NCBI RefSeq assembly: GCF_003263785.1
Contig: NZ_JYJK01000073.1
Coordinates: 62,001-126,000 of the forward strand
Direction: 5' to 3'
Length of the DNA: 64,000 nucleotides
DNA from: Vibrio variabilis
GTDB taxonomy: Bacteria > Pseudomonadota > Gammaproteobacteria > Enterobacterales > Vibrionaceae
Every line of letters starts with the position of its first letter. Position 1 is the first letter of the stretch. Positions 1 to 8,581 of this stretch are shown in pieces. The notes beneath the pieces are model-generated. The model searched no databases. It had not been told where the DNA came from and was given only the letters and a program-made list of their open reading frames with translations. A program made the translations under genes and the position numbers.

Positions 1-788
1 GGTTGATACTCTATTTTGATCGATAGAAGTGAGTAGTAGGTCAATGGTTTCATTTCCTGTCCATATCACTTTCATCGAATCTTCAATAATATCATTCAGA
101 ATTTGGATCTCTTGCGCATTCAAATGATGTGAGTTTCGGTAAGACGAATTACTGGTTGGTACTATTGCTCGAACGACCTCAAACGAAGAAAGGAGTGCAC
201 TAAGCGGGTTTCGCATCTCATGAGCGATCCCTGCACCAAAAGACTTGGCAATAGACACTTTAGCTTCGTGCTCAACTTGATTACGAAAGTAAAATAGGTT
301 GCCGAACACATAAGTAAACGCAAAAATGGGGATGTACGATTGATGCTCTGAAAAGTTCAGCTCTGGCCCTTGAATGTAGTAGCCGTTAAACTCGCCAAAA
401 CCAAACAAACAAACGCCTGTAGGAACATCATTCGAGTATCGTGCACGAGCAGAATGTGAATGAAAATAGACGACATAAAGGATAAAACCCAAACGTCAGA
501 CCACCCATTCATTAGCATCATGAAAAAGAAGAAATAAGGAAGGCACAGTCCCATCGCAAAAAGATAGTAAACCGGAAGAAATTTTTTAATTCGATTGCTG
601 TAGTGATTGCGGAATGCCATCACAAACACGGAGGCAGTACACAGAAGCCTCAAGCCTAGATTTTCATAAGCTTGAGGAAATAAGTACTCCCAAACCCAAT
701 AATATAGAGGGAAACCCGCACCACCCATTATCACTACAAGCGACATATTAGGCTCAGCGTAGTTGTAGATCTTTTGCAGTCGGTTCAT
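1..788 (-). CDS. cqsS: CqsS-like quorum-sensing hybrid sensor kinase (partial, frameshifted)
   Basis: Inner-membrane receptor kinase for the CAI-1 family of autoinducers. The N-terminus (YNYAEPNMSL, then YENLGLRLL and FIHILLVHDTR) closely resembles recalled Vibrio CqsS, with several membrane segments. The frame starting at the ATG at 788 stops at about 357. A second frame, readable from about 400 down to 1, gives IPIFAFTYVFGN and then the phospho-acceptor region FGAGIAHEMRNPLSAL. One missing base at about 385-400 would join the two. The ATPase and receiver domains lie beyond base 1. No cqsA synthase is visible. Identification is firm from sequence resemblance; the frameshift is probably an artefact, as in many other genes here. 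Confidence 0.88.
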
Positions 789-918
789 CTAGCCAGTCCA
801 ACAGAAAGAATTGCCACGGCTGATTGTGCTTTTAATCGTTATAGTGCACTTATAAAAATGCCGATTCTTTCTGATTAAATCTTTTATGTAATCAATAGTA
901 TGAACGAAAAGCAGTGAC

Positions 919-960
919 AAATACAATAACGCCTCTTAATTTAGAGGCGTTATTGTATTT
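919..960 (-). terminator. Long perfect hairpin downstream of folE
   Basis: An 18-bp perfect inverted repeat (919-936 with 943-960) has a 6-base loop and AT-rich outer pairs flanking the core ACGCCTCT/AGAGGCGT. It lies between the folE stop and the cqsS start, both on the minus strand, and probably ends the folE transcript. It would also work for plus-strand transcripts, which have a T-rich tail. Confidence 0.75.
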
Positions 961-978
961 TATTTACATTCGAGAGAT

Positions 979-1632
979 TTAGCGCAAACCATGCAAAAAC
1001 TCATGACGTGTTGCTGGGTTAGACTTGAAAATTCCACCCAAAGCGGTTGTTGTTGTCTCACTGGTCGCATCCATCACACCGCGTGACTTCACGCAGTAGT
1101 GAACGGCGTCCATGGTCACTGCTACATCATCTGTTTCGAGTAGTGTCTGCAGGGCAACTAGAATTTGCTGTGTCATGCGCTCTTGCACTTGTGGGCGCTG
1201 AGCGAAAAATCTGACAATGCGGTTGATCTTCGATAGGCCGATGATTTTACCACGTGGAATGTACGCCACTGCAGCTTTACCATCGATAGTCACCAAGTGA
1301 TGTTCGCAAGTACTGGTCACCGTGATGTCTTTAACACGCACCATTTCACTGACGTCCATTTTGTTTTCGATGACGGTGATTTTTGGGAAGTTCTGGTAAT
1401 CAAGACCAGAGAAGATTTCATCCACATACATCTTTGCGATGCGTTGCGGCGTTTCCATCAAGCTGTCATCGGCGAGATCCAATTGAAGTAGAGTTAAGAT
1501 CTCACGCATGTGGTGTTCAATACGTTCTTTCTTTTCTTCTCTCGATACCTCATTGGGCAACATTGGTGTCTCCAAACCGCGCTCTGATAACGCTGCTTTC
1601 ACCAATTTTGCTGATTCACTTAAACCTGACAT
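979..1632 (-). CDS. folE: GTP cyclohydrolase I
   Basis: Cytoplasmic enzyme that converts GTP to 7,8-dihydroneopterin triphosphate, the first step of folate (tetrahydropterin) synthesis. The 217-residue product has the zinc ligands C109 and H112 in the CEHH motif and C180 in HYCVKSRGV, plus the family ending [10 protein letters not shown]. The start is placed at 1632, not the upstream in-frame codon at 1668, because GAGGAAG sits just before this ATG and the length then fits the family. It is divergent from moeA, with about 200 bp between them for both promoters. Confidence 0.96.
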   Translation of the reverse strand: MSGLSESAKLVKAALSERGLETPMLPNEVSREEKKERIEHHMREILTLLQLDLADDSLMETPQRIAKMYVDEIFSGLDYQNFPKITVIENKMDVSEMVRVKDITVTSTCEHHLVTIDGKAAVAYIPRGKIIGLSKINRIVRFFAQRPQVQERMTQQILVALQTLLETDDVAVTMDAVHYCVKSRGVMDATSETTTTALGGIFKSNPATRHEFLHGLR

Positions 1633-1835
1633 CTTACTTCCTCGCACTAACTCCCGTAAGGCAGACAAGGATACTCGGATTTAATGTGAATTACACCCAC
1701 AAATTCCGTATTGCTTTGTAACTGCAATGATTTGTGGTTCAAATCGTCGCTTTTATCCAAAGGGATAAGCCATTCGCTGGCAAAAATGTGTTACAGTCAA
1801 TGGGTTTTAAAGATTCAATTAGGATGACTTATCTT

Positions 1836-3071
1836 ATGGGTTGCTGCGACGCACCGGGCTTGATGCCTATAGAAGAAGCATTGAATAAAATGCTCACACC
1901 AATCACGCCAATTATCGATACCATTACCTTGCCGCTCGCTGAAGCGCTAGGGTATGTATTGGCAGAAGACATTCTCTCTCCAATCAATGTCCCACCATTT
2001 GATAACTCAGCGATGGACGGCTACGCCATTCGCCTTAGCGATTTCGATCAATCATCCACCATGAAAATGGTTGGAAAATCATTTGCTGGCGCTCCTTTTG
2101 AAGGTGAATGGCCAGCGCAGACTACCATTCGCATTATGACTGGCGCTCAAATCCCTTCGGGCTGTGACGCGGTGATCATGCAAGAAAATACCACTACAGA
2201 AGGTGACCTTATCACCTTTGATCAGCCAAACATCAAAACCAACATGAACATCCGCCCGACTGGTGATGATATTCGTGCTAATGATGTGGTGTTGAACAAA
2301 GGTGCTCGCCTAACTGCGCGTGACATCCCAATGATTGCAACACTTGGCATCAGCCACATTAACGTGTATCGCAAACCCAAAGTGGCATTTTTCTCAACTG
2401 GTGATGAGCTTAAACCACTCGGTAGCGATCTAGAGCCGGGACAAATCTATGACAGCAACCGCTACGGCATTAAGCCACTGATTGAAAACTTTGGATGTGA
2501 AGCCATCGACTTAGGCATTATTCCTGATTGCCAAGAGACATTAAAAGCGACATTTGAAAAAGCGCAGCAAGTGGCCGATGTCGTGATCACCTCTGGCGGC
2601 GTAAGCGTTGGTGAAGCAGATTACACCAAAGATATTCTCGAAGAGCTTGGGCAAATCGGTTTTTGGAAACTTGCGATTAAGCCAGGTAAACCTTTTGCTT
2701 TTGGCGAGCTTGATAATGCATGGTTCTGCGGTCTTCCAGGAAACCCGGTTTCGGCTGTACTGACTATGTATGTTTTGGTTCAACCTCTGCTGGCGAAGCT
2801 GGGTGGTAACAGTGAGTGGAAAGCGCCTGAATCTATCCCAGCGATTACTCGCAGCGCATTCAAGAAAGCGCCGGGGCGCACCGACTATCAGCGCGGTATC
2901 TATCGCATTGAAGACGGCCAATTTGTTGTGGAAACGACGGGTAACCAAAGTTCTGGTGCATTCCGCTCCATGAGCCTAGCCAACTGCTTTGTCGTGTTAG
3001 AGCGTGAACGTGGCTCAGTAGACGTTGGTGAAACTGTACAGATCCAATTGTTCAATCCAACACTGTTCTAA
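1836..3071 (+). CDS. moeA: Molybdopterin molybdotransferase MoeA
   Basis: Inserts molybdate into adenylylated molybdopterin to complete the molybdenum cofactor. The product is about 411 residues, the usual length, and begins MGCCDAPGLMPIEEAL. It shows MoeA hallmarks: PPFDNSAMDGYA, the MoCF-domain stretch TSGGVSVGEADY, and GLPGNPVSA. The frame is open upstream to 1734, but the 34 extra residues are not family-like, and AGGA lies upstream of the ATGs at 1824 and 1836. moeB follows after 9 bp, so the two are probably one operon. The cofactor would serve NapA, encoded about 26 kb away. Confidence 0.95.
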   Translation: MGCCDAPGLMPIEEALNKMLTPITPIIDTITLPLAEALGYVLAEDILSPINVPPFDNSAMDGYAIRLSDFDQSSTMKMVGKSFAGAPFEGEWPAQTTIRIMTGAQIPSGCDAVIMQENTTTEGDLITFDQPNIKTNMNIRPTGDDIRANDVVLNKGARLTARDIPMIATLGISHINVYRKPKVAFFSTGDELKPLGSDLEPGQIYDSNRYGIKPLIENFGCEAIDLGIIPDCQETLKATFEKAQQVADVVITSGGVSVGEADYTKDILEELGQIGFWKLAIKPGKPFAFGELDNAWFCGLPGNPVSAVLTMYVLVQPLLAKLGGNSEWKAPESIPAITRSAFKKAPGRTDYQRGIYRIEDGQFVVETTGNQSSGAFRSMSLANCFVVLERERGSVDVGETVQIQLFNPTLF

Positions 3072-3080
3072 GAGGTGATT

Positions 3081-3829
3081 TTGGATATTCTTTCTGATGA
3101 AGAGATGCTTCGCTACAACCGTCAAATTATTCTGAAAAACTTTGATTTCGACGGTCAAGAAGCCCTCAAGCAATCTTCTATCCTTATCATCGGTGCTGGC
3201 GGCCTCGGCTGTGCTGCCAGCCAATATCTTGCTGCTGCGGGCGTTGGTACTTTGACTTGGTAGATGATGATGTGGTCGAGCTATCAAACTTGCAGCGCCA
3301 AGTGCTGCATCATGACACTAGCATCGGACTGAAGAAAGTGGACTCAGCAAGGCAAGCGTTGGAGAAGCTCAACCCTCATCTCATCGTTCACACCTTTGAT
3401 AAGCGTTTGAGTGATGAAGAGCTTGAAACGCAAATCATCAAACATACGCTTGTGTTAGATGCGACAGACAATGTGGAAACACGCAACCAACTTAATCGTC
3501 TGTGTTATCGGCATAAAATCCCTTTGGTGTGCGGCGCTGCAATTCGTATGGAAGGACAAATTTCCGTCTTTACCTATCAAGACAGCACGCAACCATGCTA
3601 CTGCTGTTTAAGCGCGCTGTTCGGAGAAACCAGCCTAAGCTGTGTTGAGGCGGGTGTGATGTCGCCTATCGTCGGGATCATTGGAGCGACTCAAGCACTG
3701 GAAGCTATCAAGGTCATTGCCGACTATGGCACACCAAAAGTCGCCAAGTTGATGCTATTTGATGGACTCAAATTAAGCTGGCGCGAGATGGGACTGCCTA
3801 AATCTAAACAATGCCCCGTCTGTAGCTGA
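3081..3829 (+). CDS. moeB: Molybdopterin-synthase adenylyltransferase MoeB (frameshifted)
   Basis: E1-like enzyme that adenylylates the C-terminus of MoaD for molybdopterin synthesis. It has the nucleotide-binding loop [10 protein letters not shown], the segment [10 protein letters not shown], and paired zinc cysteines (CYCC and the C-terminal CPVC). The first frame stops at about 3263 (GVGTLTW), and the downstream frame resumes [12 protein letters not shown]. One missing T in the run at about 3258 would restore the usual GVGTLTLVDDD, so the break looks like sequence error. The TTG at 3081 is preferred because AAGAGG lies five bases upstream; a GTG at 3075 is possible. Confidence 0.92.
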
Positions 3830-3861
3830 TTCTATTCAACACCAACAAAGGAGTACGTCGC

Positions 3862-4170
3862 ATGAAACCGCTCGCTATTGCGTTTATCCTTCTTCTTGCT
3901 GGCGTAAGTCTGTTGTTGGTGTTGCTCAAAGTAACAAGCCCTGAAATAGATGGTACTGTCACAGCGACTGTGCAAAACCATGTCCTCACTCAGTCTCTTG
4001 ATGGCAATCGGCACTATATGGTAGTGAAGCTCGCAGATGGTTCAACAACGAGATTAGTTGCCAATCAAACCTCTCTATGCCCGGTCGGCTCACAAGTCGA
4101 GCTCAACGTCATCTCTTCTTCTCTGGGTAAGACCGACACCTACCAACTTGGACAGTGCTTACCACGCTGA
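3862..4170 (+). CDS. Small membrane-anchored protein of unknown function
   Basis: A 102-residue protein whose first 25 residues form one hydrophobic segment (IAFILLLAGVSLLLVLL), so it is a signal anchor with a periplasmic tail. The tail of about 75 residues is beta-prone and has two cysteines (SLCPVG and GQCLPR) that could form a disulfide. AAAGGAG precedes the ATG with good spacing. It lies between moeB and the sulfurtransferase gene in the same direction, possibly one transcript. I do not recognise the family. Confidence 0.7.
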   Translation: MKPLAIAFILLLAGVSLLLVLLKVTSPEIDGTVTATVQNHVLTQSLDGNRHYMVVKLADGSTTRLVANQTSLCPVGSQVELNVISSSLGKTDTYQLGQCLPR

Positions 4171-4274
4171 CCATGCTCACACTTCAGTTTGTACCAAGAA
4201 AGCGGGTATAGACATCGCCGCGATTAGCCTGCATCCTAAAAATAAGGAATAGAACAATAATAAGGAAGTGGCTT

Positions 4275-5107
4275 ATGACCAACACTCTCGTCTCTCCCCA
4301 GTGGCTTCACTCACAACTTGCCGCCAACCCTAACACCATAGTTCTTGATGCCAGCATCGAGTTTCAAATTCCTCTTGAGCCGCAAAAAGACAAAAGCGGT
4401 GTCATACCAGGGGCACAGCGCTTTGATTATGATACGGTATTTTGCGATCCAGACGCCACGCTGCCACACATGATGCCATCGGCTGAGCGTTTTAATGCTC
4501 TCGCGTCTGAATTAGGGATTCAGTCCTCTAGCACCATCGTCGTGTATGACAACTCTGGGACGTTTGCATCACCACGTGCTTGGTGGATGTTAAAGTCATT
4601 AGGTATTGAAAAGGTATACGTGCTTTCTGGCGGTCTTCCGGCATGGAAAGAGTCTGGGTACGAAGTGGGTAGTGACTATTCAACACCACAGGCTGCTGAG
4701 CTATCTCAATCACTCGACAGCCACTATTTTTTATCGGCAGAGCAAGTATTAGACCACGCGCAAAAGCGCAATGCTCGCATCGTCGATGCTCGCTCTCTGG
4801 CTCGTTTTAAGGGAGAAACTCCAGAGCTAGAGAAGGCGTGCGCAGCGGCCACATCCCGAGCGCAGTCTGTTTGCCATTTGCCGAGCTTATGGAAGGCGGT
4901 ACATTAAAGCCTCGAGAAGAGTTAGCACCTCTGTTTGCATCCATCAGTGGCAGTAAACGCGAGCATTTGGTGTTCAGCTGTGGCTCCGGCGTAACCGCAT
5001 GTATCCTCGCTCTTGGTGCTCATATATGTGGATACACTAACTTGTCAGTCTATGATGGTTCGTGGACGGAATGGGGGCAAAGGAAAGACTTGCCGCTGGA
5101 GGTCTAG
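4275..5107 (+). CDS. sseA: 3-mercaptopyruvate/thiosulfate sulfurtransferase (frameshifted)
   Basis: Two-domain rhodanese-family sulfurtransferase of about 277 residues when joined. The first rhodanese domain has VVYDNSGTFASPRAWWML and VLSGGLPAW. The second has the active-site loop CGSGVTAC, typical of mercaptopyruvate sulfurtransferases rather than thiosulfate rhodaneses. The frame breaks at about 4835, where one missing G turns the expected KGVRSGHIPSA into a false stop further on; the downstream frame continues cleanly from RSGHIPSAVCLPFAELMEGG. A ribosome binding site (AAGGAAG) precedes the ATG. Placement next to moeAB suggests sulfur-transfer work, but that is inference. Confidence 0.9.
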
Positions 5108-5183
5108 TCGGACTATACGGCGCTTAGCAGCCGGTCTTCCCTTTCTAAACATCCCGCCTAGCATTGCATACTTTAATCGTATA

Positions 5184-5220
5184 GCCTATGTTCAATAATA
5201 CTTTTTTATTGAACATAGGC
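5184..5220 (+). promoter_or_regulatory. Perfect 15-bp inverted repeat just before a LysR gene
   Basis: GCCTATGTTCAATAA (5184-5198) is the exact reverse complement of 5206-5220, with a 7-base loop. It ends three bases before the ATG at 5224 and covers the only Shine-Dalgarno-like bases (AGGC). It may be an autoregulatory operator, an RNA hairpin hiding the start, or both. Confidence 0.6.
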
Positions 5221-5223
5221 AGC

Positions 5224-6114
5224 ATGATCAACACAACCTGGCTTAACACGTTTAAAACTCTAGTAGAGATTGGTCACTTTACCCAAACAGCCGAAAAGCT
5301 GTTCATGACTCAACCTGGTGTTAGCCAGCATATCAAAAAGCTCGAAGCAAGCCTCAAGGCTGAGTTGATCACTCGGGAAGGAAAAACTTTTGAACTGACT
5401 GAGCAAGGACGGTTGGTATACGACTACGCGTGTGATTTAGCCAAGCGAGAGATTTCATTACTGGAAAAACTCAAATACGATGATCCTGAATCCGGGAACC
5501 TCAGTTTTTCGGCATCTGGCGCGATAAGCACGGCGCTTTATCCAAAACTTCTTCATCTCCAGACGCAGTACCCAGGCTTGAGAGTCAACATCGAAGCCGC
5601 TCCTAATCAACGCGTCATAGAAAGTGTCGCCAACGGCAGCATAGACTCTGGCATTGTGACAGCAGTACCACAGCACCCGGATTTATCCGCAGAGCACTTG
5701 GGGCAATTAGAGTTGTGCCTGATTGGCTCAAAGTCTTCGGTCGCCAAACTTAGCCCACGAGACGCACTAGAACAGTTGGGTGTTATCGACCACCCTGATG
5801 CTCAGTACTATCTGCAAAAGTTGATTGATCAAAGTGGGCTTGCTGAGTTAGAAGGTGCTGAGTGGCAAGACTTTCGAAAAGTTAGCTATATCAACCAGCA
5901 CAGTCAGATCTTGCAGCCTGTCGCTATGGGAATTGGCGTCACCGTATTGCCTAAGGTCGCTATCGAGTATTCAGAATATAAAGATAAGGTAGATGTCTGG
6001 CAGACAGTGGAGCTCGTGAGTGAGCCCCTATACTTTGTGCAGAAGAAACGTAAACGGCTAGCCGCGCGCTATTCATTTCTGCTTGATGTCATTAAAGAGA
6101 CGGAGTTTTCCTAA
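5224..6114 (+). CDS. LysR-family transcriptional regulator
   Basis: A 296-residue LysR-type regulator. The N-terminal winged helix-turn-helix (about residues 5-64) has FTQTAEKLFMTQPGVSQHIK followed by the linker helix. The C-terminal part is a periplasmic-binding-protein-like effector domain that begins at about residue 88 (GNLSFSASGAISTALYPKLL). An in-frame start at 5188 would lie inside the inverted repeat, so the ATG at 5224 is preferred. It is convergent with the SorC-type gene, and their 3' ends overlap by four bases. Target genes are unknown; the upstream sulfurtransferase gene is a possible neighbour target. Confidence 0.88.
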   Translation: MINTTWLNTFKTLVEIGHFTQTAEKLFMTQPGVSQHIKKLEASLKAELITREGKTFELTEQGRLVYDYACDLAKREISLLEKLKYDDPESGNLSFSASGAISTALYPKLLHLQTQYPGLRVNIEAAPNQRVIESVANGSIDSGIVTAVPQHPDLSAEHLGQLELCLIGSKSSVAKLSPRDALEQLGVIDHPDAQYYLQKLIDQSGLAELEGAEWQDFRKVSYINQHSQILQPVAMGIGVTVLPKVAIEYSEYKDKVDVWQTVELVSEPLYFVQKKRKRLAARYSFLLDVIKETEFS

Positions 6115-7124
6115 TCTTGTTGTGGGCTGTCTGGCAGACTTAACATCTGTTCATCTAGGTTGAGTACTGTCAGTGCGTTGCTTACGCTGGTTGCGACAAC
6201 ATCGACGACCCCTGTGCGAAGCGCACCAAGCAGTGCCATTGGCTTACTGTTTTCGGACGCAATCGCAATCACTTCTGAAATCCGGCGAAACTCTTCAAGT
6301 CCCAACCCGATGACGCGGTCACTCATTACAGTATTGGCCGCTCTTCCTTGAATATCGAAAAAATCATAGCCAGCGAAATCCCCAACAACGCCCTGGTTCA
6401 AACGAGACTGAACCACTTCGTCAGTTGTGAACCAGCCTAAATCCACCATGTAACTGTTCTCGCTCATGTCACCGACACCGACGACTGCCACGTCAGCTTT
6501 GCGAGCCAAGTCTAGCGTCTGCTTTACAGTCGCGTTCTGCATAAAGGCCATTTTCTGGTCGCGATTTTCAGCATAAGCAGGTGCATAAAGTGTTTCGGAA
6601 GTGCCACCGTACTTTTTTGCTAATTGACGGCAGATATGGTCTGCGTTGAAGCGCCCGCCTCTAGGGTGGATACCACCGATACCACACACGAACTTACAAT
6701 CGCGCGGGGCAATAACCCCCATATGATGAGCAACCGCCGACACATTTCGACCTTGCCCCACCGTGACAACAGTGCCGCCTCGAAGGGTTTGAGCCAAATA
6801 GTTAGATACTAAGCCACCCACTTGCATGCGCTGTGACTCTTCATCTGGTTGGTCGAGGGCAATCAGCGCTCGTTTAACGCCAAAGCGCTCAATAAGTCGC
6901 TGTTCAATCTTGGCACTGTAAACCGGGTGATATTTAACCGTGATTTCAACGATACCTTCATCCCTAGCTTGTTTGAGTAAACGGCCAATCTTGGCACGAG
7001 AGACACCAAACTTCTTTGATATCTCCTCTTGTGTCGCCCCGTCTTGATAGTAGGCCACCGCGATTTCGGTCAGTAAGTCATTGCTGGTTTCGTTGTTGTC
7101 ATTCTTCATCGATGCATTTACCAC
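6111..7124 (-). CDS. SorC/DeoR-type sugar-responsive transcriptional regulator
   Basis: About 337 residues. The N-terminal helix-turn-helix (QEEISKKFGVSRAKIGRLLKQA, about residues 32-53, listed with its flanks) is followed by a SorC-type sugar-binding domain with VTVGQGRNVSAVA, VCGIGGIHPRGG and VAVVGVGDM. These regulators usually sense phosphorylated sugars. It lies upstream of and divergent from tal-tkt, which makes it a likely regulator of the non-oxidative pentose phosphate genes. The start is uncertain: GTG at 7124, or ATG at 7109 which begins MKNDNN. Neither has a convincing ribosome binding site. Confidence 0.88.
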   Translation of the reverse strand: MVNASMKNDNNETSNDLLTEIAVAYYQDGATQEEISKKFGVSRAKIGRLLKQARDEGIVEITVKYHPVYSAKIEQRLIERFGVKRALIALDQPDEESQRMQVGGLVSNYLAQTLRGGTVVTVGQGRNVSAVAHHMGVIAPRDCKFVCGIGGIHPRGGRFNADHICRQLAKKYGGTSETLYAPAYAENRDQKMAFMQNATVKQTLDLARKADVAVVGVGDMSENSYMVDLGWFTTDEVVQSRLNQGVVGDFAGYDFFDIQGRAANTVMSDRVIGLGLEEFRRISEVIAIASENSKPMALLGALRTGVVDVVATSVSNALTVLNLDEQMLSLPDSPQQD

Positions 7125-7548
7125 AAGGATTTTATAAAAATGAGCATTGGCTCAAAGCTCAATCATATGCTCAAACATATCGACACCATATCATTCGCTC
7201 ACCTTCATTACAATTTCTCAGCGGAATTTTTCACCACCTTCACTAAGCTAGAGCCCTTACGTTTACTATCTTTGCTCCACAAATTTGTGCGAACCTGCAA
7301 AAACCAAAAATAACCCTAGTAATAACAGATTTTGTACTAGTATTTGGTTGACTTTAATCGTGCATAGGGTAAATATGACTTCAACATTTACTCACGAGTG
7401 ATGCAAATGTTCAGGCAATTGTAGACGCTCGTGACCAAGCAGTCTTTTGGCGGTGTTGGGGATTAAGTGAATCTTTGAACCGCTGTTTAGCATTTGTATT
7501 TCGAGGCTAAGTCTCAAATTCTCTGCCCTCTAGAATAGGAACGAACCG
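7125..7548. other. Intergenic regulatory region between sorC-type regulator and tal
   Basis: A 424-bp divergent gap without a credible gene. Near the regulator start are repeated TGAGC/GCTCA half-sites (TGAGC at 7141, then GCTCA at 7150, 7157 and 7170), which could be operators. A possible tal promoter has TTGACT at 7348-7353, 17 bases, then the weak -10 AAATAT at 7371-7376. That would leave a long untranslated leader of about 165 bases before tal, in which I recognise no known RNA family. Confidence 0.4.
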
Positions 7549-8499
7549 ATGAGCAATAAATTAGAGCAACTTCGCAAACTCACTACTGTTGTTGCAGACA
7601 CTGGCGATATCGAAGCGATTCGCAAGTACCAACCACAAGACGCAACAACTAACCCTTCTCTGATTTTAAAAGCGGCGCAGATCGAAGAATACGCACCTCT
7701 TATCGACCAAGCTATCGAGTACGCGAAATCTCAAAGCGACGACAAAGCACAACAAGTACAAGACACTTGCGACATGCTTGCAGTTAACATCGGTAAAGAA
7801 ATTCTAAAAACCATCCCAGGTCGTATCTCAACAGAAGTTGATGCTCGTCTTTCTTACGATATGGAAGGCAGCGTAGCGAAAGCCCGTCAGCTAATGAAAA
7901 TGTACAATGATGCAGGTATCGCAAACGACCGCATCCTTATTAAGCTGGCTTCCACTTGGGAAGGCATCCGTGCAGCAGAGATCCTAGAAAAAGAAGGCAT
8001 CAACTGTAACCTAACACTTCTATTCTCATTCGCTCAAGCACGTGCATGTGCGGAGGCCGGCGTTTTCCTAATCTCTCCTTTCGTTGGCCGCATCATGGAC
8101 TGGTACAAAGCGAAAGAAGGTCGCGACTTCGAAGCATCAGAAGATCCAGGCGTGATTTCTGTAACGGGTATCTACAACTACTACAAAGACCACGGCTACA
8201 ACACTGTAGTAATGGGTGCAAGCTTCCGTAACACAGGTGAAATCCTTGAGCTCGCTGGCTGTGACCGTCTAACTATCAGCCCACAGCTGCTTGCTGAGCT
8301 AGAAGAAGCACAAGGTGAAGTTGTTGAGAAGCTAGTTGACTCTAAAGGCTCTAAAGAGCGTCCTGCTGCAATGACTCACGCTGAATTCCTATGGGAGCAC
8401 AACCAAGACCCAATGGCAGTTGAGAAGCTGGCAGAAGGCATCCGTAACTTCGCTATCGACCAAGGCAAACTTGAGGCGATGATTGAAGCTAAGCTTTAA
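7549..8499 (+). CDS. tal: Transaldolase
   Basis: Cytoplasmic transaldolase of 316 residues, the usual length for the TalB class. It transfers a dihydroxyacetone unit between sedoheptulose 7-phosphate and glyceraldehyde 3-phosphate. The Schiff-base lysine is K132 in [12 protein letters not shown], and DATTNPSLI and [12 protein letters not shown] are family signatures. AGGAACGAACCG lies directly before the ATG. Transketolase follows 82 bp downstream across a hairpin, so the pair forms a non-oxidative pentose phosphate unit. Confidence 0.98.
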   Translation: MSNKLEQLRKLTTVVADTGDIEAIRKYQPQDATTNPSLILKAAQIEEYAPLIDQAIEYAKSQSDDKAQQVQDTCDMLAVNIGKEILKTIPGRISTEVDARLSYDMEGSVAKARQLMKMYNDAGIANDRILIKLASTWEGIRAAEILEKEGINCNLTLLFSFAQARACAEAGVFLISPFVGRIMDWYKAKEGRDFEASEDPGVISVTGIYNYYKDHGYNTVVMGASFRNTGEILELAGCDRLTISPQLLAELEEAQGEVVEKLVDSKGSKERPAAMTHAEFLWEHNQDPMAVEKLAEGIRNFAIDQGKLEAMIEAKL

Positions 8500-8514
8500 T
8501 CCACATCATTTTCT

Positions 8515-8540
8515 AGAGGGGAACGTTTGCGTTCCCCTCT
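8515..8540 (+). terminator. Hairpin between tal and tkt
   Basis: AGAGGGGAACG (8515-8525) pairs perfectly with 8530-8540 across a 4-base loop. The following stretch (tcaattttct) is only moderately T-rich, so this may be a leaky terminator or an RNA-stabilising hairpin that sets the tal to tkt ratio. Confidence 0.7.
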
Positions 8541-8581
8541 TCAATTTTCTCTCTTTATAACCAATTTTTTCGGAATGTATT

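Noticed and set aside
1633..1668. Twelve-residue N-terminal extension of FolE
   Set aside because: The downstream ATG at 1632 has a strong ribosome binding site and gives the usual family length.
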